Assembly (NCBI GenBank): GCA_028281825.1
Contig: JANQJC010000124.1
Location: forward strand, 1-64,000
From: Flavobacteriales bacterium
GTDB taxonomy: Bacteria > Bacteroidota > Bacteroidia > JANQJC01
Direction: 5' to 3'
DNA length: 64,000 nucleotides
The notes beneath the pieces are model-generated. The model was not told the DNA's origin. It ran no database searches and saw only the letters and a program-made list of their open reading frames with translations. Positions 49,584 through 59,206 of the stretch are shown in pieces. Every line of letters begins with the position of its first letter. Position 1 is the stretch's first letter. A program made the position numbers and the translations under genes.

Positions 49584-49782
49584 ACCTTATTTAGAGGAGC
49601 GGCAAATTTAAAAACATTTGCCTTGTGAGCGTCCCCGTATCCAATAAATTCAGGTAATTATATACAAGTCTGTCTATCTGCAAATTTCAAAAGCCAGCCA
49701 TAGCATACCTTAGCCAAGGTATAGGAGAGCACAAGACTATATTAATGCCTGTAACACAGCAAAAAACAGAAATCTAAATAAG

Positions 49783-49813
49783 TTGGTAAAAACTAACGGT
49801 TATTCTATATTTG
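49783..49813 (+). promoter_or_regulatory. Bacteroidota housekeeping-type promoter for secDF
   Basis: TTG (49783) - 20 bp - TATATTTG (49806-49813, exact TAnnTTTG); ATG at 49850. Confidence 0.6.
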
Positions 49814-49849
49814 CACGCTCAATTTTAAAAAGAACAAGATTCCCGCATT

Positions 49850-52800
49850 ATGCAAAACAAAGGTCTTATAGGATTTTTTGCCGTATTGCTAACGCTGATT
49901 TGTCTTTTTTACTTGTCTTTTACTGTAGTAACAAGAGGTATTGAAGATGATGCAGTTGCATACGCAGACGGCGATATTAAGAAAGAAGCCGCCTATCTCG
50001 ATTCAATGCAAGGTGAAAAGGTGTACAACCTTTTGATTAAGGAGTACTCTTATGGCGAGTGCAAGGAAAGAGAGATAGCACTTGGACTTGACCTTCGCGG
50101 TGGTATGAACGTAACCCTTGAAGTATCGCTTATAGATATGATAAGGGCACTTTCACTGGATAGCGATGACGAAGCCTTTAACCAAGCTCTTGATTTAGCT
50201 AAGGAGAAACAAGCAAGTACACAAGAAGATTTTGTAACGTTATTTGGCAAAGCATACGCTGAGGTTGCCCCTGACGGTCAATTGGTGAGTATTTTTGGTT
50301 ATAACCTTAAAGACAAAATCACCCAAGATGCAACCAATGCTGATGTATTGAAAGTTGTAAGGCAAGAAGCTGAAGACGCAATAGACAGGACTTTTAACGT
50401 ACTGAGAACCAGGATAGACAAATTTGGTGTTACCCAACCTAACATACAAAGGCTGGAAGGCTCAGACAGGATATTGGTTGAGCTACCAGGTGTGAAAGAC
50501 CCTGAAAGGGTTAGGAAATTACTACAAGGTACCGCCAAACTTGAGTTCTGGGAAACTTACGAGAACAAGGACATATTCCCAATAATTGAACAGGCTGACC
50601 AGGTATTGAAGAAGATTATATCTCCAGAACTTGTTGAAGATTCAGCTGCAACAGCGAGTGTTGATGGTGAAGAAACATCTGAGGAACAAGTGAATGAAGA
50701 GCCTGAGATTGAGGAACAACCAGATTCTGGTGAAGTTGGCCTTGAAGAACTCTTCGGTACCGACGAAGATGACACTTCATCCGTGTCTACGCCAGTTGCA
50801 GGTGCTAACCTGGAGAAAGAAAACCCGCTGTTGGCTATTTTCTCACCAAATATTTACCAGCAAAATGGCCAGTATGTTTTAGGTGAAGGGCCATTAGTGG
50901 GCGTGTGTCAGGTGAAAGACACAGCCAAAATCAATGATTACCTTTCAAGGAAGCAAGTAAAGGCATTATTCCCTCGCGACCTTAAGTTATTATGGCATGT
51001 GAAGCCTTATGCTGACAACGATGGCAGGATGATGATACAGCTGATTGCCATAAAGATGAGCAAGCGCGATGGCAAGGCTCCACTTGAGGGAGATGTAGTT
51101 GTTGATGCCCGTCAGGATTACAGCCAGTTTGGTGCCAAGCCTGAAGTAGAAATGGTAATGAATGCCGAAGGTGCTAATGCCTGGGCTAAATTAACCGAGA
51201 AAAACAAAGGCAAGAGTGTTGCCATTGTATTGGATGACTATGTGTACTCTTTCCCTACGGTGCAAGATAAAATTACGGGAGGACGTTCTTCTATCACAGG
51301 TAACTTTACCATTAACGAAGCGAAGGACCTTGCTAATATTTTGAAGGCTGGTAAGCTACCAGCCCCAGCCAAAATTGTTGAAGAAGCAGTTGTAGGCCCA
51401 TCATTGGGTAAAGAGTCTATCAAAGCTGGTATGTACTCGTTTATCGCTGCCATTATATTGGTATTGATATTCATGATACTATACTACAATAATGCTGGTA
51501 TCGTAGCCAATATCGCTTTGATAGCTAATGTGTTTTTCATCTTTGGTGTGTTAGCTTCACTAGGTGCTGTACTTACCTTACCTGGTATCGCTGGTATAGT
51601 ATTGACGATTGGTATCTCGATAGACACCAACGTACTGATATTTGAAAGGATACGTGAGGAGTTGGCTAAGGGAACTGGCAAGAAACTGGCCATTGCGGAA
51701 GGTTATAAACACGCTTACTCAGCTATTATTGATGCCAACGCCACTTCATTACTCACTGGTATCATATTATATATTTTTGGTTCAGGACCAATTCAAGGTT
51801 TTGCTACTACCTTCATCATTGGTATATTCTGCTCACTGTTTGCGGCCATTTTGATTACCAGATTGATATTTGACTGGCAATTAGGTCGTGGCAAGGACGT
51901 GAAGTATAGCACTAACTTTAGTGAGCGTGCTTTCAAAAACACAGCTATTGACTTTATTGGCAAGAGAAGAGTTGCCTATTTGATTTCAGGTATAGCAATA
52001 GCCGCCGGATTGACTTCTTATTTTGTAAGAGATTTCAACTATGGTGTTGACTTCTTGGGTGGCCGCTCATACGTGGTAAGTTTTGAGGAACCAGTCAGTG
52101 TAAGTGATGTTAATGCTTCTCTTACAACAGCTTTTGACAACAAAAGCCCATCTGTGGTTACTTTCGGTAGTCCTAAGATGCTGAAAATTGTGACTGCTTA
52201 CCGTATAGATGATGCATCGGAACAAGCAGACTCACTGGTAGAAGCTAAACTGTTTGAAGGATTACAACAGTTCTATAGTGCTGATATGACCTTTGAGAAG
52301 TTTAACAGTATCTCAGAAGACAACCCAATTGGTAAGCAAAGCTCACAAAAGGTTGGGCCTACCATTGCTGACGACATTAAGGATGCAGCATTAAGTTCGG
52401 TATTGTTCTCACTAGTAGTTATCTTCCTGTACATCTTATTAAGGTTTAGGAAGTGGCAATTTAGTTTGGGTGCCGTTGTGGCCTTATTCCACGATGTATT
52501 GATTATTCTGGGCTTGTTTGCCATGTTCCACCACATTCTGCCATTCTCAATGGAGATTGACCAGGCCTTTATCGCAGCGATACTGACGGTGATTGGTTAT
52601 TCTATTAACGATACGGTGGTTGTGTTTGACCGCATCAGGGAGTATCAACAAGACCATCCATTGCGTGCCAAGAATACTATCAAGGTTATTAATGATGCCC
52701 TGAACAGCACCTTGAGCCGCACGGTGGTTACTGGTCTTACCACATTTATCGTGTTACTTGTATTATTCTTATTCGGTGGTGAAACCATTAAAGGTTTCTC

Positions 52801-52912
52801 ATTCGCCCTATTGGTTGGTGTGGTAGTGGGTACTTACTCTTCTATCTTTATCGCAACACCAGTTGTAGTCGAGTTTTATAAGAAAGAAAAGGCCGACGAA
52901 GGAAAGGAATAA
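49850..52912 (+). CDS. secDF: Fused protein translocase SecDF
   Basis: GLDLRGGMNVTLEV, DRTFNVLRTRIDKFGVTQPNIQRL, SIDTNVLIFERIREEL, then SecF half: DFLGGRSYVVSFEE, VIGYSINDTVVVFDRIRE, NSTLSRTVVTGLTT. Confidence 0.97.
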   Translation: MQNKGLIGFFAVLLTLICLFYLSFTVVTRGIEDDAVAYADGDIKKEAAYLDSMQGEKVYNLLIKEYSYGECKEREIALGLDLRGGMNVTLEVSLIDMIRALSLDSDDEAFNQALDLAKEKQASTQEDFVTLFGKAYAEVAPDGQLVSIFGYNLKDKITQDATNADVLKVVRQEAEDAIDRTFNVLRTRIDKFGVTQPNIQRLEGSDRILVELPGVKDPERVRKLLQGTAKLEFWETYENKDIFPIIEQADQVLKKIISPELVEDSAATASVDGEETSEEQVNEEPEIEEQPDSGEVGLEELFGTDEDDTSSVSTPVAGANLEKENPLLAIFSPNIYQQNGQYVLGEGPLVGVCQVKDTAKINDYLSRKQVKALFPRDLKLLWHVKPYADNDGRMMIQLIAIKMSKRDGKAPLEGDVVVDARQDYSQFGAKPEVEMVMNAEGANAWAKLTEKNKGKSVAIVLDDYVYSFPTVQDKITGGRSSITGNFTINEAKDLANILKAGKLPAPAKIVEEAVVGPSLGKESIKAGMYSFIAAIILVLIFMILYYNNAGIVANIALIANVFFIFGVLASLGAVLTLPGIAGIVLTIGISIDTNVLIFERIREELAKGTGKKLAIAEGYKHAYSAIIDANATSLLTGIILYIFGSGPIQGFATTFIIGIFCSLFAAILITRLIFDWQLGRGKDVKYSTNFSERAFKNTAIDFIGKRRVAYLISGIAIAAGLTSYFVRDFNYGVDFLGGRSYVVSFEEPVSVSDVNASLTTAFDNKSPSVVTFGSPKMLKIVTAYRIDDASEQADSLVEAKLFEGLQQFYSADMTFEKFNSISEDNPIGKQSSQKVGPTIADDIKDAALSSVLFSLVVIFLYILLRFRKWQFSLGAVVALFHDVLIILGLFAMFHHILPFSMEIDQAFIAAILTVIGYSINDTVVVFDRIREYQQDHPLRAKNTIKVINDALNSTLSRTVVTGLTTFIVLLVLFLFGGETIKGFSFALLVGVVVGTYSSIFIATPVVVEFYKKEKADEGKE

Positions 52913-52934
52913 GCAGAATTACAATAAACTTCTT

Positions 52935-52970
52935 GAAAGCCCCTGCGCCATATGCAGGGGCTTTCTTATT
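52935..52970 (+). terminator. Intrinsic terminator after secDF
   Basis: GAAAGCCCCTGC-GCCATAT-GCAGGGGCTTTC then TTATTTTTG; perfect 12-bp stem. Confidence 0.85.
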
Positions 52971-52993
52971 TTTGTACCCTAATCATTAAGGCA

Positions 52994-53356
52994 ATGGATA
53001 TCCCAATTCTGTTTTTAAACCTTGGCGGCTCAGAGATAATGCTGATACTGCTGGTTGTGCTTCTGCTTTTCGGCTCAAAGAAAATACCAGAGTTAGCGAG
53101 AGGATTGGGTAAAGGTATCAGGGAGTTTAAAGACGCCACCCAAGGTATACAACGCGAGATTGAAAAGGGAATGAATGAGACCGAGGAAGTGATTGAAAAA
53201 GACACTACTGCAAAACCTCCAGCACCTAAACCTTATGTACCACCTCAATCTGTAGCTCGCAGGGATGATGATGAGCCAGAAGAAGCTGAACAAACAGAAG
53301 TGAAGGAGCCAACTGAAAAAAAACCTGATGAAGAGGAAGAAAAGAAGGAAGAATAG
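52994..53356 (+). CDS. tatA: Twin-arginine translocase TatA/TatE family subunit
   Basis: [43 protein letters not shown]. Track start 52952 lies inside the terminator; ATG 52994 preferred. Confidence 0.92.
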   Translation: MDIPILFLNLGGSEIMLILLVVLLLFGSKKIPELARGLGKGIREFKDATQGIQREIEKGMNETEEVIEKDTTAKPPAPKPYVPPQSVARRDDDEPEEAEQTEVKEPTEKKPDEEEEKKEE

Positions 53357-53377
53357 AGAAAAACATACTTTTTTATG

Positions 53378-53410
53378 AAAAGCCGGTCAAAAATGACTGG
53401 CTTTTTTGTT
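53378..53410 (+). terminator. Intrinsic terminator after tatA
   Basis: AAAAGCCGGTCA-AAAA-TGACTGGCTTTTTTG (one G:T pair). Confidence 0.8.
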
Positions 53411-53477
53411 TTTAAAGCACTTTACATCGATACGACATTAAATTTTCAATGAAATGTTAAAAAAATGTTATTAATTT

Positions 53478-53510
53478 TTTGCAACCCCACCTGTTTTTTA
53501 AATACTTTTG
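53478..53510 (+). promoter_or_regulatory. Bacteroidota housekeeping-type promoter for GSII
   Basis: TTTG (53478) - 21 bp - TACTTTTG (53503-53510); ATG at 53556. Confidence 0.6.
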
Positions 53511-53555
53511 TAAAAAATTCATACAAATTTCTCATCAACACTTAAATTTTTTGCT

Positions 53556-54602
53556 ATGACTAAAGTAAAATTAGAGTACATCTGGTTAGATGGCTATACT
53601 CCCGAAGCAAACCTGCGCAGTAAAACTAAAATAGTTGACGCCTCAGAATTTCATGGTGATGTGGCACAATGCCCTTACTGGTCTTTTGACGGCAGCTCAA
53701 CGCAACAAGCTGAAGGCAACTTTTCTGACTGTATCCTAAAGCCGGTCAGGGTAGTAAGGGATGTTCAGAGAAATAACGCATGGCTGGTGATGTGCGAAGT
53801 GTTGAACCCAGATAGAACTCCACACCCGAGCAATAAGCGTGCGCTTTTTGATGATGCCACTGATTTTTGGTTTGGTTTTGAGCAAGAATACATCCTGGTG
53901 CAAGAAAATGGCAAGCCACTTGGTTTCCCTGACCACGGCTACCCAGCACCACAAGGTATGTACTACTGCTCGGTAGGTACCGACAACGTGGCGGGAAGAG
54001 AGATAGTAGAAGAGCATTTGGATGTATGCCTTGGTGCAGGTATTGAAATTACCGGTATCAATGCAGAAGTAATGCTTGGCCAATGGGAATTTCAAGTAAT
54101 TGGTAAAGGGGCTAAGAAAGCTGCCGATGATTTATGGATTGCTCGTTACTTGCTATATAGGATTACTGAGTCTTATGGAGTGAAAGTTGAATTCCACCCA
54201 AAACCTGTAAAAGGTGACTGGAATGGTTCTGGCTTACACACTAACTTCTCTACTAAGGAAATGAGAGAAATAGGTGGTGAAGAAAAAATCAAGTCGATTT
54301 GCGAAGCATTTGGTAAAGTACACAAAGAACATATCGCTGTTTATGGTTCAGCAAACGACCAAAGACTTACGGGCTTGCACGAAACACAAAGTATCGAGAA
54401 GTTTAGCTATGGTGTGAGTGATAGAGGTGCCTCAATCAGGATACCAGTTTCAATGCCTGAAAACAACTGGAAAGGGTATTTGGAAGATCGTCGTCCAGCT
54501 TCAAACGCTGACCCCTACCAAATCGTTTCAAGAATAGTAACCACTGTAAATGACAGTAATGCCTTTAAAGCAGTGGCTACTGAAGAAGAAGTAATGGCTT
54601 AA
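53556..54602 (+). CDS. Glutamine synthetase type II (eukaryotic-like beta-grasp GS)
   Basis: LEYIWLDGYTPEANLRSKTKIV, WSFDGSSTQQAEGNFSDCILKPV, GFEQEYILV, NAEVMLGQWEFQV, GSGLHTNFSTKEMR; about 348 aa. Confidence 0.95.
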   Translation: MTKVKLEYIWLDGYTPEANLRSKTKIVDASEFHGDVAQCPYWSFDGSSTQQAEGNFSDCILKPVRVVRDVQRNNAWLVMCEVLNPDRTPHPSNKRALFDDATDFWFGFEQEYILVQENGKPLGFPDHGYPAPQGMYYCSVGTDNVAGREIVEEHLDVCLGAGIEITGINAEVMLGQWEFQVIGKGAKKAADDLWIARYLLYRITESYGVKVEFHPKPVKGDWNGSGLHTNFSTKEMREIGGEEKIKSICEAFGKVHKEHIAVYGSANDQRLTGLHETQSIEKFSYGVSDRGASIRIPVSMPENNWKGYLEDRRPASNADPYQIVSRIVTTVNDSNAFKAVATEEEVMA

Positions 54603-54650
54603 ACAATTGTTCATAGGATGTGAATATATTTTTCTATTCACAACAACCCT

Positions 54651-54687
54651 GGAAGGTCAAATTATTCATAATTTGGCCTTCCTTTTT
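54651..54687 (+). terminator. Intrinsic terminator after GSII
   Basis: GGAAGGTCAAATTAT-TC-ATAATTTGGCCTTCC then TTTTTATA (15-bp stem with one G:T). Confidence 0.85.
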
Positions 54688-54719
54688 ATATAACCTAATT
54701 AATACAATATTGTAATACT

Positions 54720-56915
54720 ATGTCCACACTAAGGTTTAAAGCACTTGAAAGTGTTTATACAAGAAGACCTGTTGAAGTAGAACTTCCTGCGACCAAGGTT
54801 TCTGATTTTTATGGCACCAATGTATTTGGGCGCCATGCCATGAGAGAATTCATGCCTGATGATGTTTACAAGCTGGTAATCGAAGCTATTGACAAGGGCA
54901 AACAATTGGAGCGTAAAATAGCTGACCAGGTAGCTTCTTCCATGAAGGCATGGGCCATGGATAAGGGTGCCACTCATTACACACACTGGTTTCAACCATT
55001 AACGGGAGCAACGGCTGAGAAGCACGATGCCTTCTTTCAACCCATTGGAGATGGCAAAGCCATTGAAAGTTTTGGCGGTGAGCAGTTGGTTCAGCAAGAG
55101 CCTGATGCTTCAAGTTTCCCAAGTGGTGGAATAAGAAATACTTTTGAAGCCAGGGGCTATACTGCCTGGGACCCTACTTCACCAGCCTTCTTATTAGGTA
55201 AAACTTTATGCATACCAACTGTATTTGTTTCATATACTGGTGAGGCATTGGACAAAAAAGTTCCACTATTGCGCTCGGCAGCTGCACTGGACAAAATTGC
55301 CACTGAAGTTTGCCAGAGCTATTTTGATAGAAACGTGAATAAAGTAGTAGCTACCCTTGGTTGGGAGCAGGAATACTTTTTGGTTGATGCTGCGCTGTTT
55401 AATGCAAGGCCAGACCTGGCTTTAACAGGCCGCACAGTTTTTGGGCATTCATCGGCAAAAGACCAACAATTGGATGACCACTATTTTGGCTCTATCCCCG
55501 AAAGGGCTGCTGCTTTTATGCGCGACTTTGAAGTAGAGTCATTGAAACTAGGTATTCCCGTGAAGACTCGCCACAATGAGGTAGCGCCTAACCAGTTTGA
55601 GTGTGCCCCGATATTTGAGGAAGTAAACCTTGCCGTTGACCATAACCTATTATTGATGGACTTGATGGAAAAAATAGCCCGCAAGCATAACTTCAGGGTA
55701 TTATTCCATGAAAAACCTTTTAAGGGTATCAATGGTTCAGGTAAGCACAACAACTGGTCGCTAGGAACTGATACCGGCAAGAACTTGCTCAGCCCAGGCT
55801 CGACGCCCAAGAGAAACCTTCGTTTTCTTGCGTTCTTTATTAATACCATTAAAGCAGTTCATGACTATGCTGATGTATTGAGGGCTAGTATTGCTTCAGC
55901 AGGAAATGACCATAGACTAGGAGCAAACGAAGCGCCACCAGCTATCATTTCCGTTTTTATTGGCTCGCAGCTTACTGCAATTTTGAATGAGTTGGAGGAA
56001 GCCTTAAAAAAAGACAAGAAGCTTACGCCTGATGAGAAAACCCAGCTGAAACTCAATATTGGTAAAATACCTGAAATATTACTAGACAATACCGATAGAA
56101 ACAGGACTTCACCTTTTGCATTTACTGGTAACAAGTTTGAGCTAAGAGCGGTTGGTTCTTCAGCTAACTGCGCAGGCCCGATGATAACCTTGAATACCAT
56201 CATGGCAAACCAGCTTACTGAATTCAAGAAGGATGTTGATGCCATTATTGCCAAAGGCTCTAAAAAGGATGATGCCATCTTTAAAGTACTGAGACAATAC
56301 ATCATCGACTCGAAGAAGATACGTTTTGAGGGCAATGGTTATGGTGAAGAATGGGTAAAGGAGGCTAAAAAGCGTGGTCTTTCTAATGTAAAGACAACAC
56401 CGCATGCCTTAGACTTCTACATGACAAAGAAAGCTAAGGAAGTTTTCATCAAGCATGGCATATTGAATGAAAGAGAAATAGAGGCGCGCCATGAGATTAA
56501 GTTGGAGAATTACACCAAGAAGATACAAATAGAGTCCAGGATAATGGGAGACTTGGCCATCAACCATATTGTGCCAACAGCAATTAAGTATCAAAACATT
56601 TTAATTGATAATGTACGAGGACTAAAAGAGATATTTGGTGCAAAAGAACTTGAAAAAGTAGCCGCTGGACAGCAAGCTGCTATCAGGGATATATCAGAGC
56701 GAGTTGCCATTATCCAGAAAGAGGTGAATAATATGGTAGCGGAAAGGAAGAAGTGCAACGTTTTGGATAATCCAAGGGAGACCGCTATAGCCTATTGTGA
56801 GAAGGTGATTCCTTACTTCGATGTAATTCGCTACAATGTCGACAAATTAGAGCTATTAATAGATGACGAAATGTGGCCTTTACCTAAATACAGAGAACTT
56901 TTGTTTAACAGGTAA
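54720..56915 (+). CDS. glnN: Glutamine synthetase type III
   Basis: FGRHAMREFMPDDVYKLV, THYTHWFQPLTGATAEKHDAFF, GWEQEYFLVD, NQFECAPIFEEVNLAVDHN, KPFKGINGSGKHNNWSL; 731 aa. Confidence 0.96.
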   Translation: MSTLRFKALESVYTRRPVEVELPATKVSDFYGTNVFGRHAMREFMPDDVYKLVIEAIDKGKQLERKIADQVASSMKAWAMDKGATHYTHWFQPLTGATAEKHDAFFQPIGDGKAIESFGGEQLVQQEPDASSFPSGGIRNTFEARGYTAWDPTSPAFLLGKTLCIPTVFVSYTGEALDKKVPLLRSAAALDKIATEVCQSYFDRNVNKVVATLGWEQEYFLVDAALFNARPDLALTGRTVFGHSSAKDQQLDDHYFGSIPERAAAFMRDFEVESLKLGIPVKTRHNEVAPNQFECAPIFEEVNLAVDHNLLLMDLMEKIARKHNFRVLFHEKPFKGINGSGKHNNWSLGTDTGKNLLSPGSTPKRNLRFLAFFINTIKAVHDYADVLRASIASAGNDHRLGANEAPPAIISVFIGSQLTAILNELEEALKKDKKLTPDEKTQLKLNIGKIPEILLDNTDRNRTSPFAFTGNKFELRAVGSSANCAGPMITLNTIMANQLTEFKKDVDAIIAKGSKKDDAIFKVLRQYIIDSKKIRFEGNGYGEEWVKEAKKRGLSNVKTTPHALDFYMTKKAKEVFIKHGILNEREIEARHEIKLENYTKKIQIESRIMGDLAINHIVPTAIKYQNILIDNVRGLKEIFGAKELEKVAAGQQAAIRDISERVAIIQKEVNNMVAERKKCNVLDNPRETAIAYCEKVIPYFDVIRYNVDKLELLIDDEMWPLPKYRELLFNR

Positions 56916-56965
56916 ACTCTTAAATATTTTTTATTTGAGCTATAGAGCCCATAAATAAAGGCGTT

Positions 56966-57010
56966 AAAACACTATGACCTCGAATATTTTGAGGCATAGT
57001 GTTTTGGTTT
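56966..57010 (+). terminator. Intrinsic terminator after GSIII
   Basis: AAAACACTATGACCTC-loop-GAGGCATAGTGTTTTGGTTTTC. Confidence 0.75.
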
Positions 57011-57124
57011 TCGCCAAATTATTTACTTTTGAAGTCCGCTAAATAACAGAGAGTGTTTTATTTGTAATGATTTATTAGTTATTTTAGCGCCCGAACAAAA
57101 CAGAAAACAACACCAATTTAGACT

Positions 57125-59140
57125 ATGAAAGTTTTCAAGAAATTATTTGCTGGAGTGCTTATCGCAGGGATGGCCCTTAACGCAACAGCCCAAAGCAACC
57201 AACTAACAAAAGCGCAGGGTGCTTATGACGCACAACAGTATGCTGAAGCAATTACCCTTTTTAAAGCCGCTTATAAAAAGGAAGATGACAAGCCAACAAA
57301 AGCAGAGATAATTTTTAAAACAGCAGATTGCTACCGCAAGATTGATGAGCACAAGCAGGCTGAGATTTGGTACAAAAAAGCTATCAGGGTCAAATACCCA
57401 GAGCCAATTGTACACTTGTACTATGCTGATGCGATGAAAAATCAAGGCAAGTATGAAGAAGCAATAGTTGAATACAATAAATATGCTGAGTTAGCATCTG
57501 GAGATCCAAGAGGCGCTAATGGCGCGGAAGCTTGTGCTTTGGCCAAAAAATGGATTGACAACCCAACTCGCTATGAGATTGAGAACGTTGCTCAAATCAA
57601 TGGAAGGCTGAATGATTTCTCACCAACTTATGCTTCAAAAAACTACAAAGAATTGGTGTTTACCTCATCTCGCGATGATGCTTCAGGTAAAGAAGTAGAT
57701 GGCTGGACCGGTGAAAGCTTTACTGACCTTTTTGAGACTAAGATTGACAGAAAAGGAAAATGGAGCAAGCCTTCTCCATTGGATGTAACCGTTAACTCTA
57801 TATATAACGAAGGTGCTTCTGCATTGACTCCTAAGGGAAATGTGATGTACTTTACTCGTTGCTCAAAAGCCAAAAAAGAAGCAATGGGTTGTGATATATT
57901 CAAGTCAAAGGCACAAGGCAGCAAATGGTCTGAGCCTGAGTTGTTGCCATTCTTCGCTAATGAGAATGACACAACTAAAAAATTGGTAACTAATGGTCAC
58001 CCAGCGATTGATGAAGAAGAGTCTATTATCCTTTTTGCTTCTGACAACCCAGAAGGTGGTCTTGGCGGTAAAGATATCTGGATGGCTAAATGGGATGAAG
58101 AAAAGAAAAGATGGGGTAAGCCAATCAATCTTGGCTCAACTATCAATACGCCAGGTGATGAGATGTATCCATTCCTTCACGCTGATGGCACGCTCTACTT
58201 CTCTTCAAACGGCCACATGGGCATGGGAGGCTGGGATATCTTCAAAGCTGAGAAGCTTGGAGAAGACAGTTGGGGTAACGTTACTAACATGAGGTACCCA
58301 ATCAACTCTGAGGGTGATGATTTTGGTATTATCTTTGAAAAAGAGGCTGAGAAAGGGTATTTTACTTCTAACAGAAAAGGTGGAAAAGGTGGTGATGATA
58401 TCTATTCATTCATCTTGCCACAATTGATATTCTCACTGCAAGGTGTTGTAACTGATGAGAAAAGCACTAAGCCGATTGAAGGTGCTACTGTATCTATTGT
58501 AGGTACTGATGGTGCTTCTCTAGAGACTACTACCGATGGCTCTGGTTACTACAAGTTTGATATCGCACCAGCTACCTCATACGTAATCACAGCTGGCCAC
58601 CCAGATTACTTGAAAAAGACTGGTAAGACTACTACAGTTGGACTAGAAGAAGACAAAGCGTTGGTTCACGATTTCCAATTGCAACCAATAGACAAGCCAA
58701 TTGCCCTTCCTAACATTTACTATGACTTGGGAGACTGGAAACTTCGTCCTGAGTCAAAGGTAGCACTAGATGGTCTGGTAACTACTCTTAACGAGAACCC
58801 GACTATTGTAATTGAGCTTGCTTCGCATACGGATACACGTGCGAGTGATGCTTATAACCTTACACTATCTCAAAAGCGTGCACAGTCAGTTGTGGACTAC
58901 CTGATTGAGAATGGTATTGACCCTGACAGGTTGGTAGCGAAAGGTTATGGTGAGTCTACTCCAAGAACAATAGACAAAGACTTTTCCTTCTTTAAGAAGG
59001 GTGATGTAATCAATGATGCTTTCATCAACAAGTACAAAAATGATGAGCAAAAATTTGAGGAAGCACACCAGTTGAACAGGAGAACTGAGTTTAGCGTATT
59101 AAGAAAAGACTTCGTTCCAAAAGAAAAGCCAAAGCAATAG
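57125..59140 (+). CDS. OmpA family protein with TPR, PD40 propeller and carboxypeptidase-regulatory-like domains (PorE-like architecture)
   Basis: TPR N-terminus, FTSSRDDASG / YFTRCSK / LFASDNPEGGLGGKDIWMA / YFSSNGHMGMGGWDIF propeller blades, GVVTDEKSTKPIEGATVSIV, OmpA ELASHTDTRASDAYNLTLSQKRAQSVVDYLIENGIDPDRLVAKGYGE. Confidence 0.9.
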   Translation: MKVFKKLFAGVLIAGMALNATAQSNQLTKAQGAYDAQQYAEAITLFKAAYKKEDDKPTKAEIIFKTADCYRKIDEHKQAEIWYKKAIRVKYPEPIVHLYYADAMKNQGKYEEAIVEYNKYAELASGDPRGANGAEACALAKKWIDNPTRYEIENVAQINGRLNDFSPTYASKNYKELVFTSSRDDASGKEVDGWTGESFTDLFETKIDRKGKWSKPSPLDVTVNSIYNEGASALTPKGNVMYFTRCSKAKKEAMGCDIFKSKAQGSKWSEPELLPFFANENDTTKKLVTNGHPAIDEEESIILFASDNPEGGLGGKDIWMAKWDEEKKRWGKPINLGSTINTPGDEMYPFLHADGTLYFSSNGHMGMGGWDIFKAEKLGEDSWGNVTNMRYPINSEGDDFGIIFEKEAEKGYFTSNRKGGKGGDDIYSFILPQLIFSLQGVVTDEKSTKPIEGATVSIVGTDGASLETTTDGSGYYKFDIAPATSYVITAGHPDYLKKTGKTTTVGLEEDKALVHDFQLQPIDKPIALPNIYYDLGDWKLRPESKVALDGLVTTLNENPTIVIELASHTDTRASDAYNLTLSQKRAQSVVDYLIENGIDPDRLVAKGYGESTPRTIDKDFSFFKKGDVINDAFINKYKNDEQKFEEAHQLNRRTEFSVLRKDFVPKEKPKQ

Positions 59141-59156
59141 CTTAAATAAAATAATT

Positions 59157-59197
59157 AAAAGTCCCGTGGCCTAGCAAGTGCTTCGGGGCTTTTTTGT
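59157..59197 (+). terminator. Intrinsic terminator after the OmpA-family gene
   Basis: AAAAGTCCCG-loop-CGGGGCTTTTTTG (one G:T). Confidence 0.7.
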
Positions 59198-59206
59198 TTT
59201 CAAAAG

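Noticed and set aside
52952-52993. Upstream extension of TatA from 52952
   Set aside because: It lies within the secDF terminator hairpin; ATG 52994 begins the canonical TatA N-terminal region.
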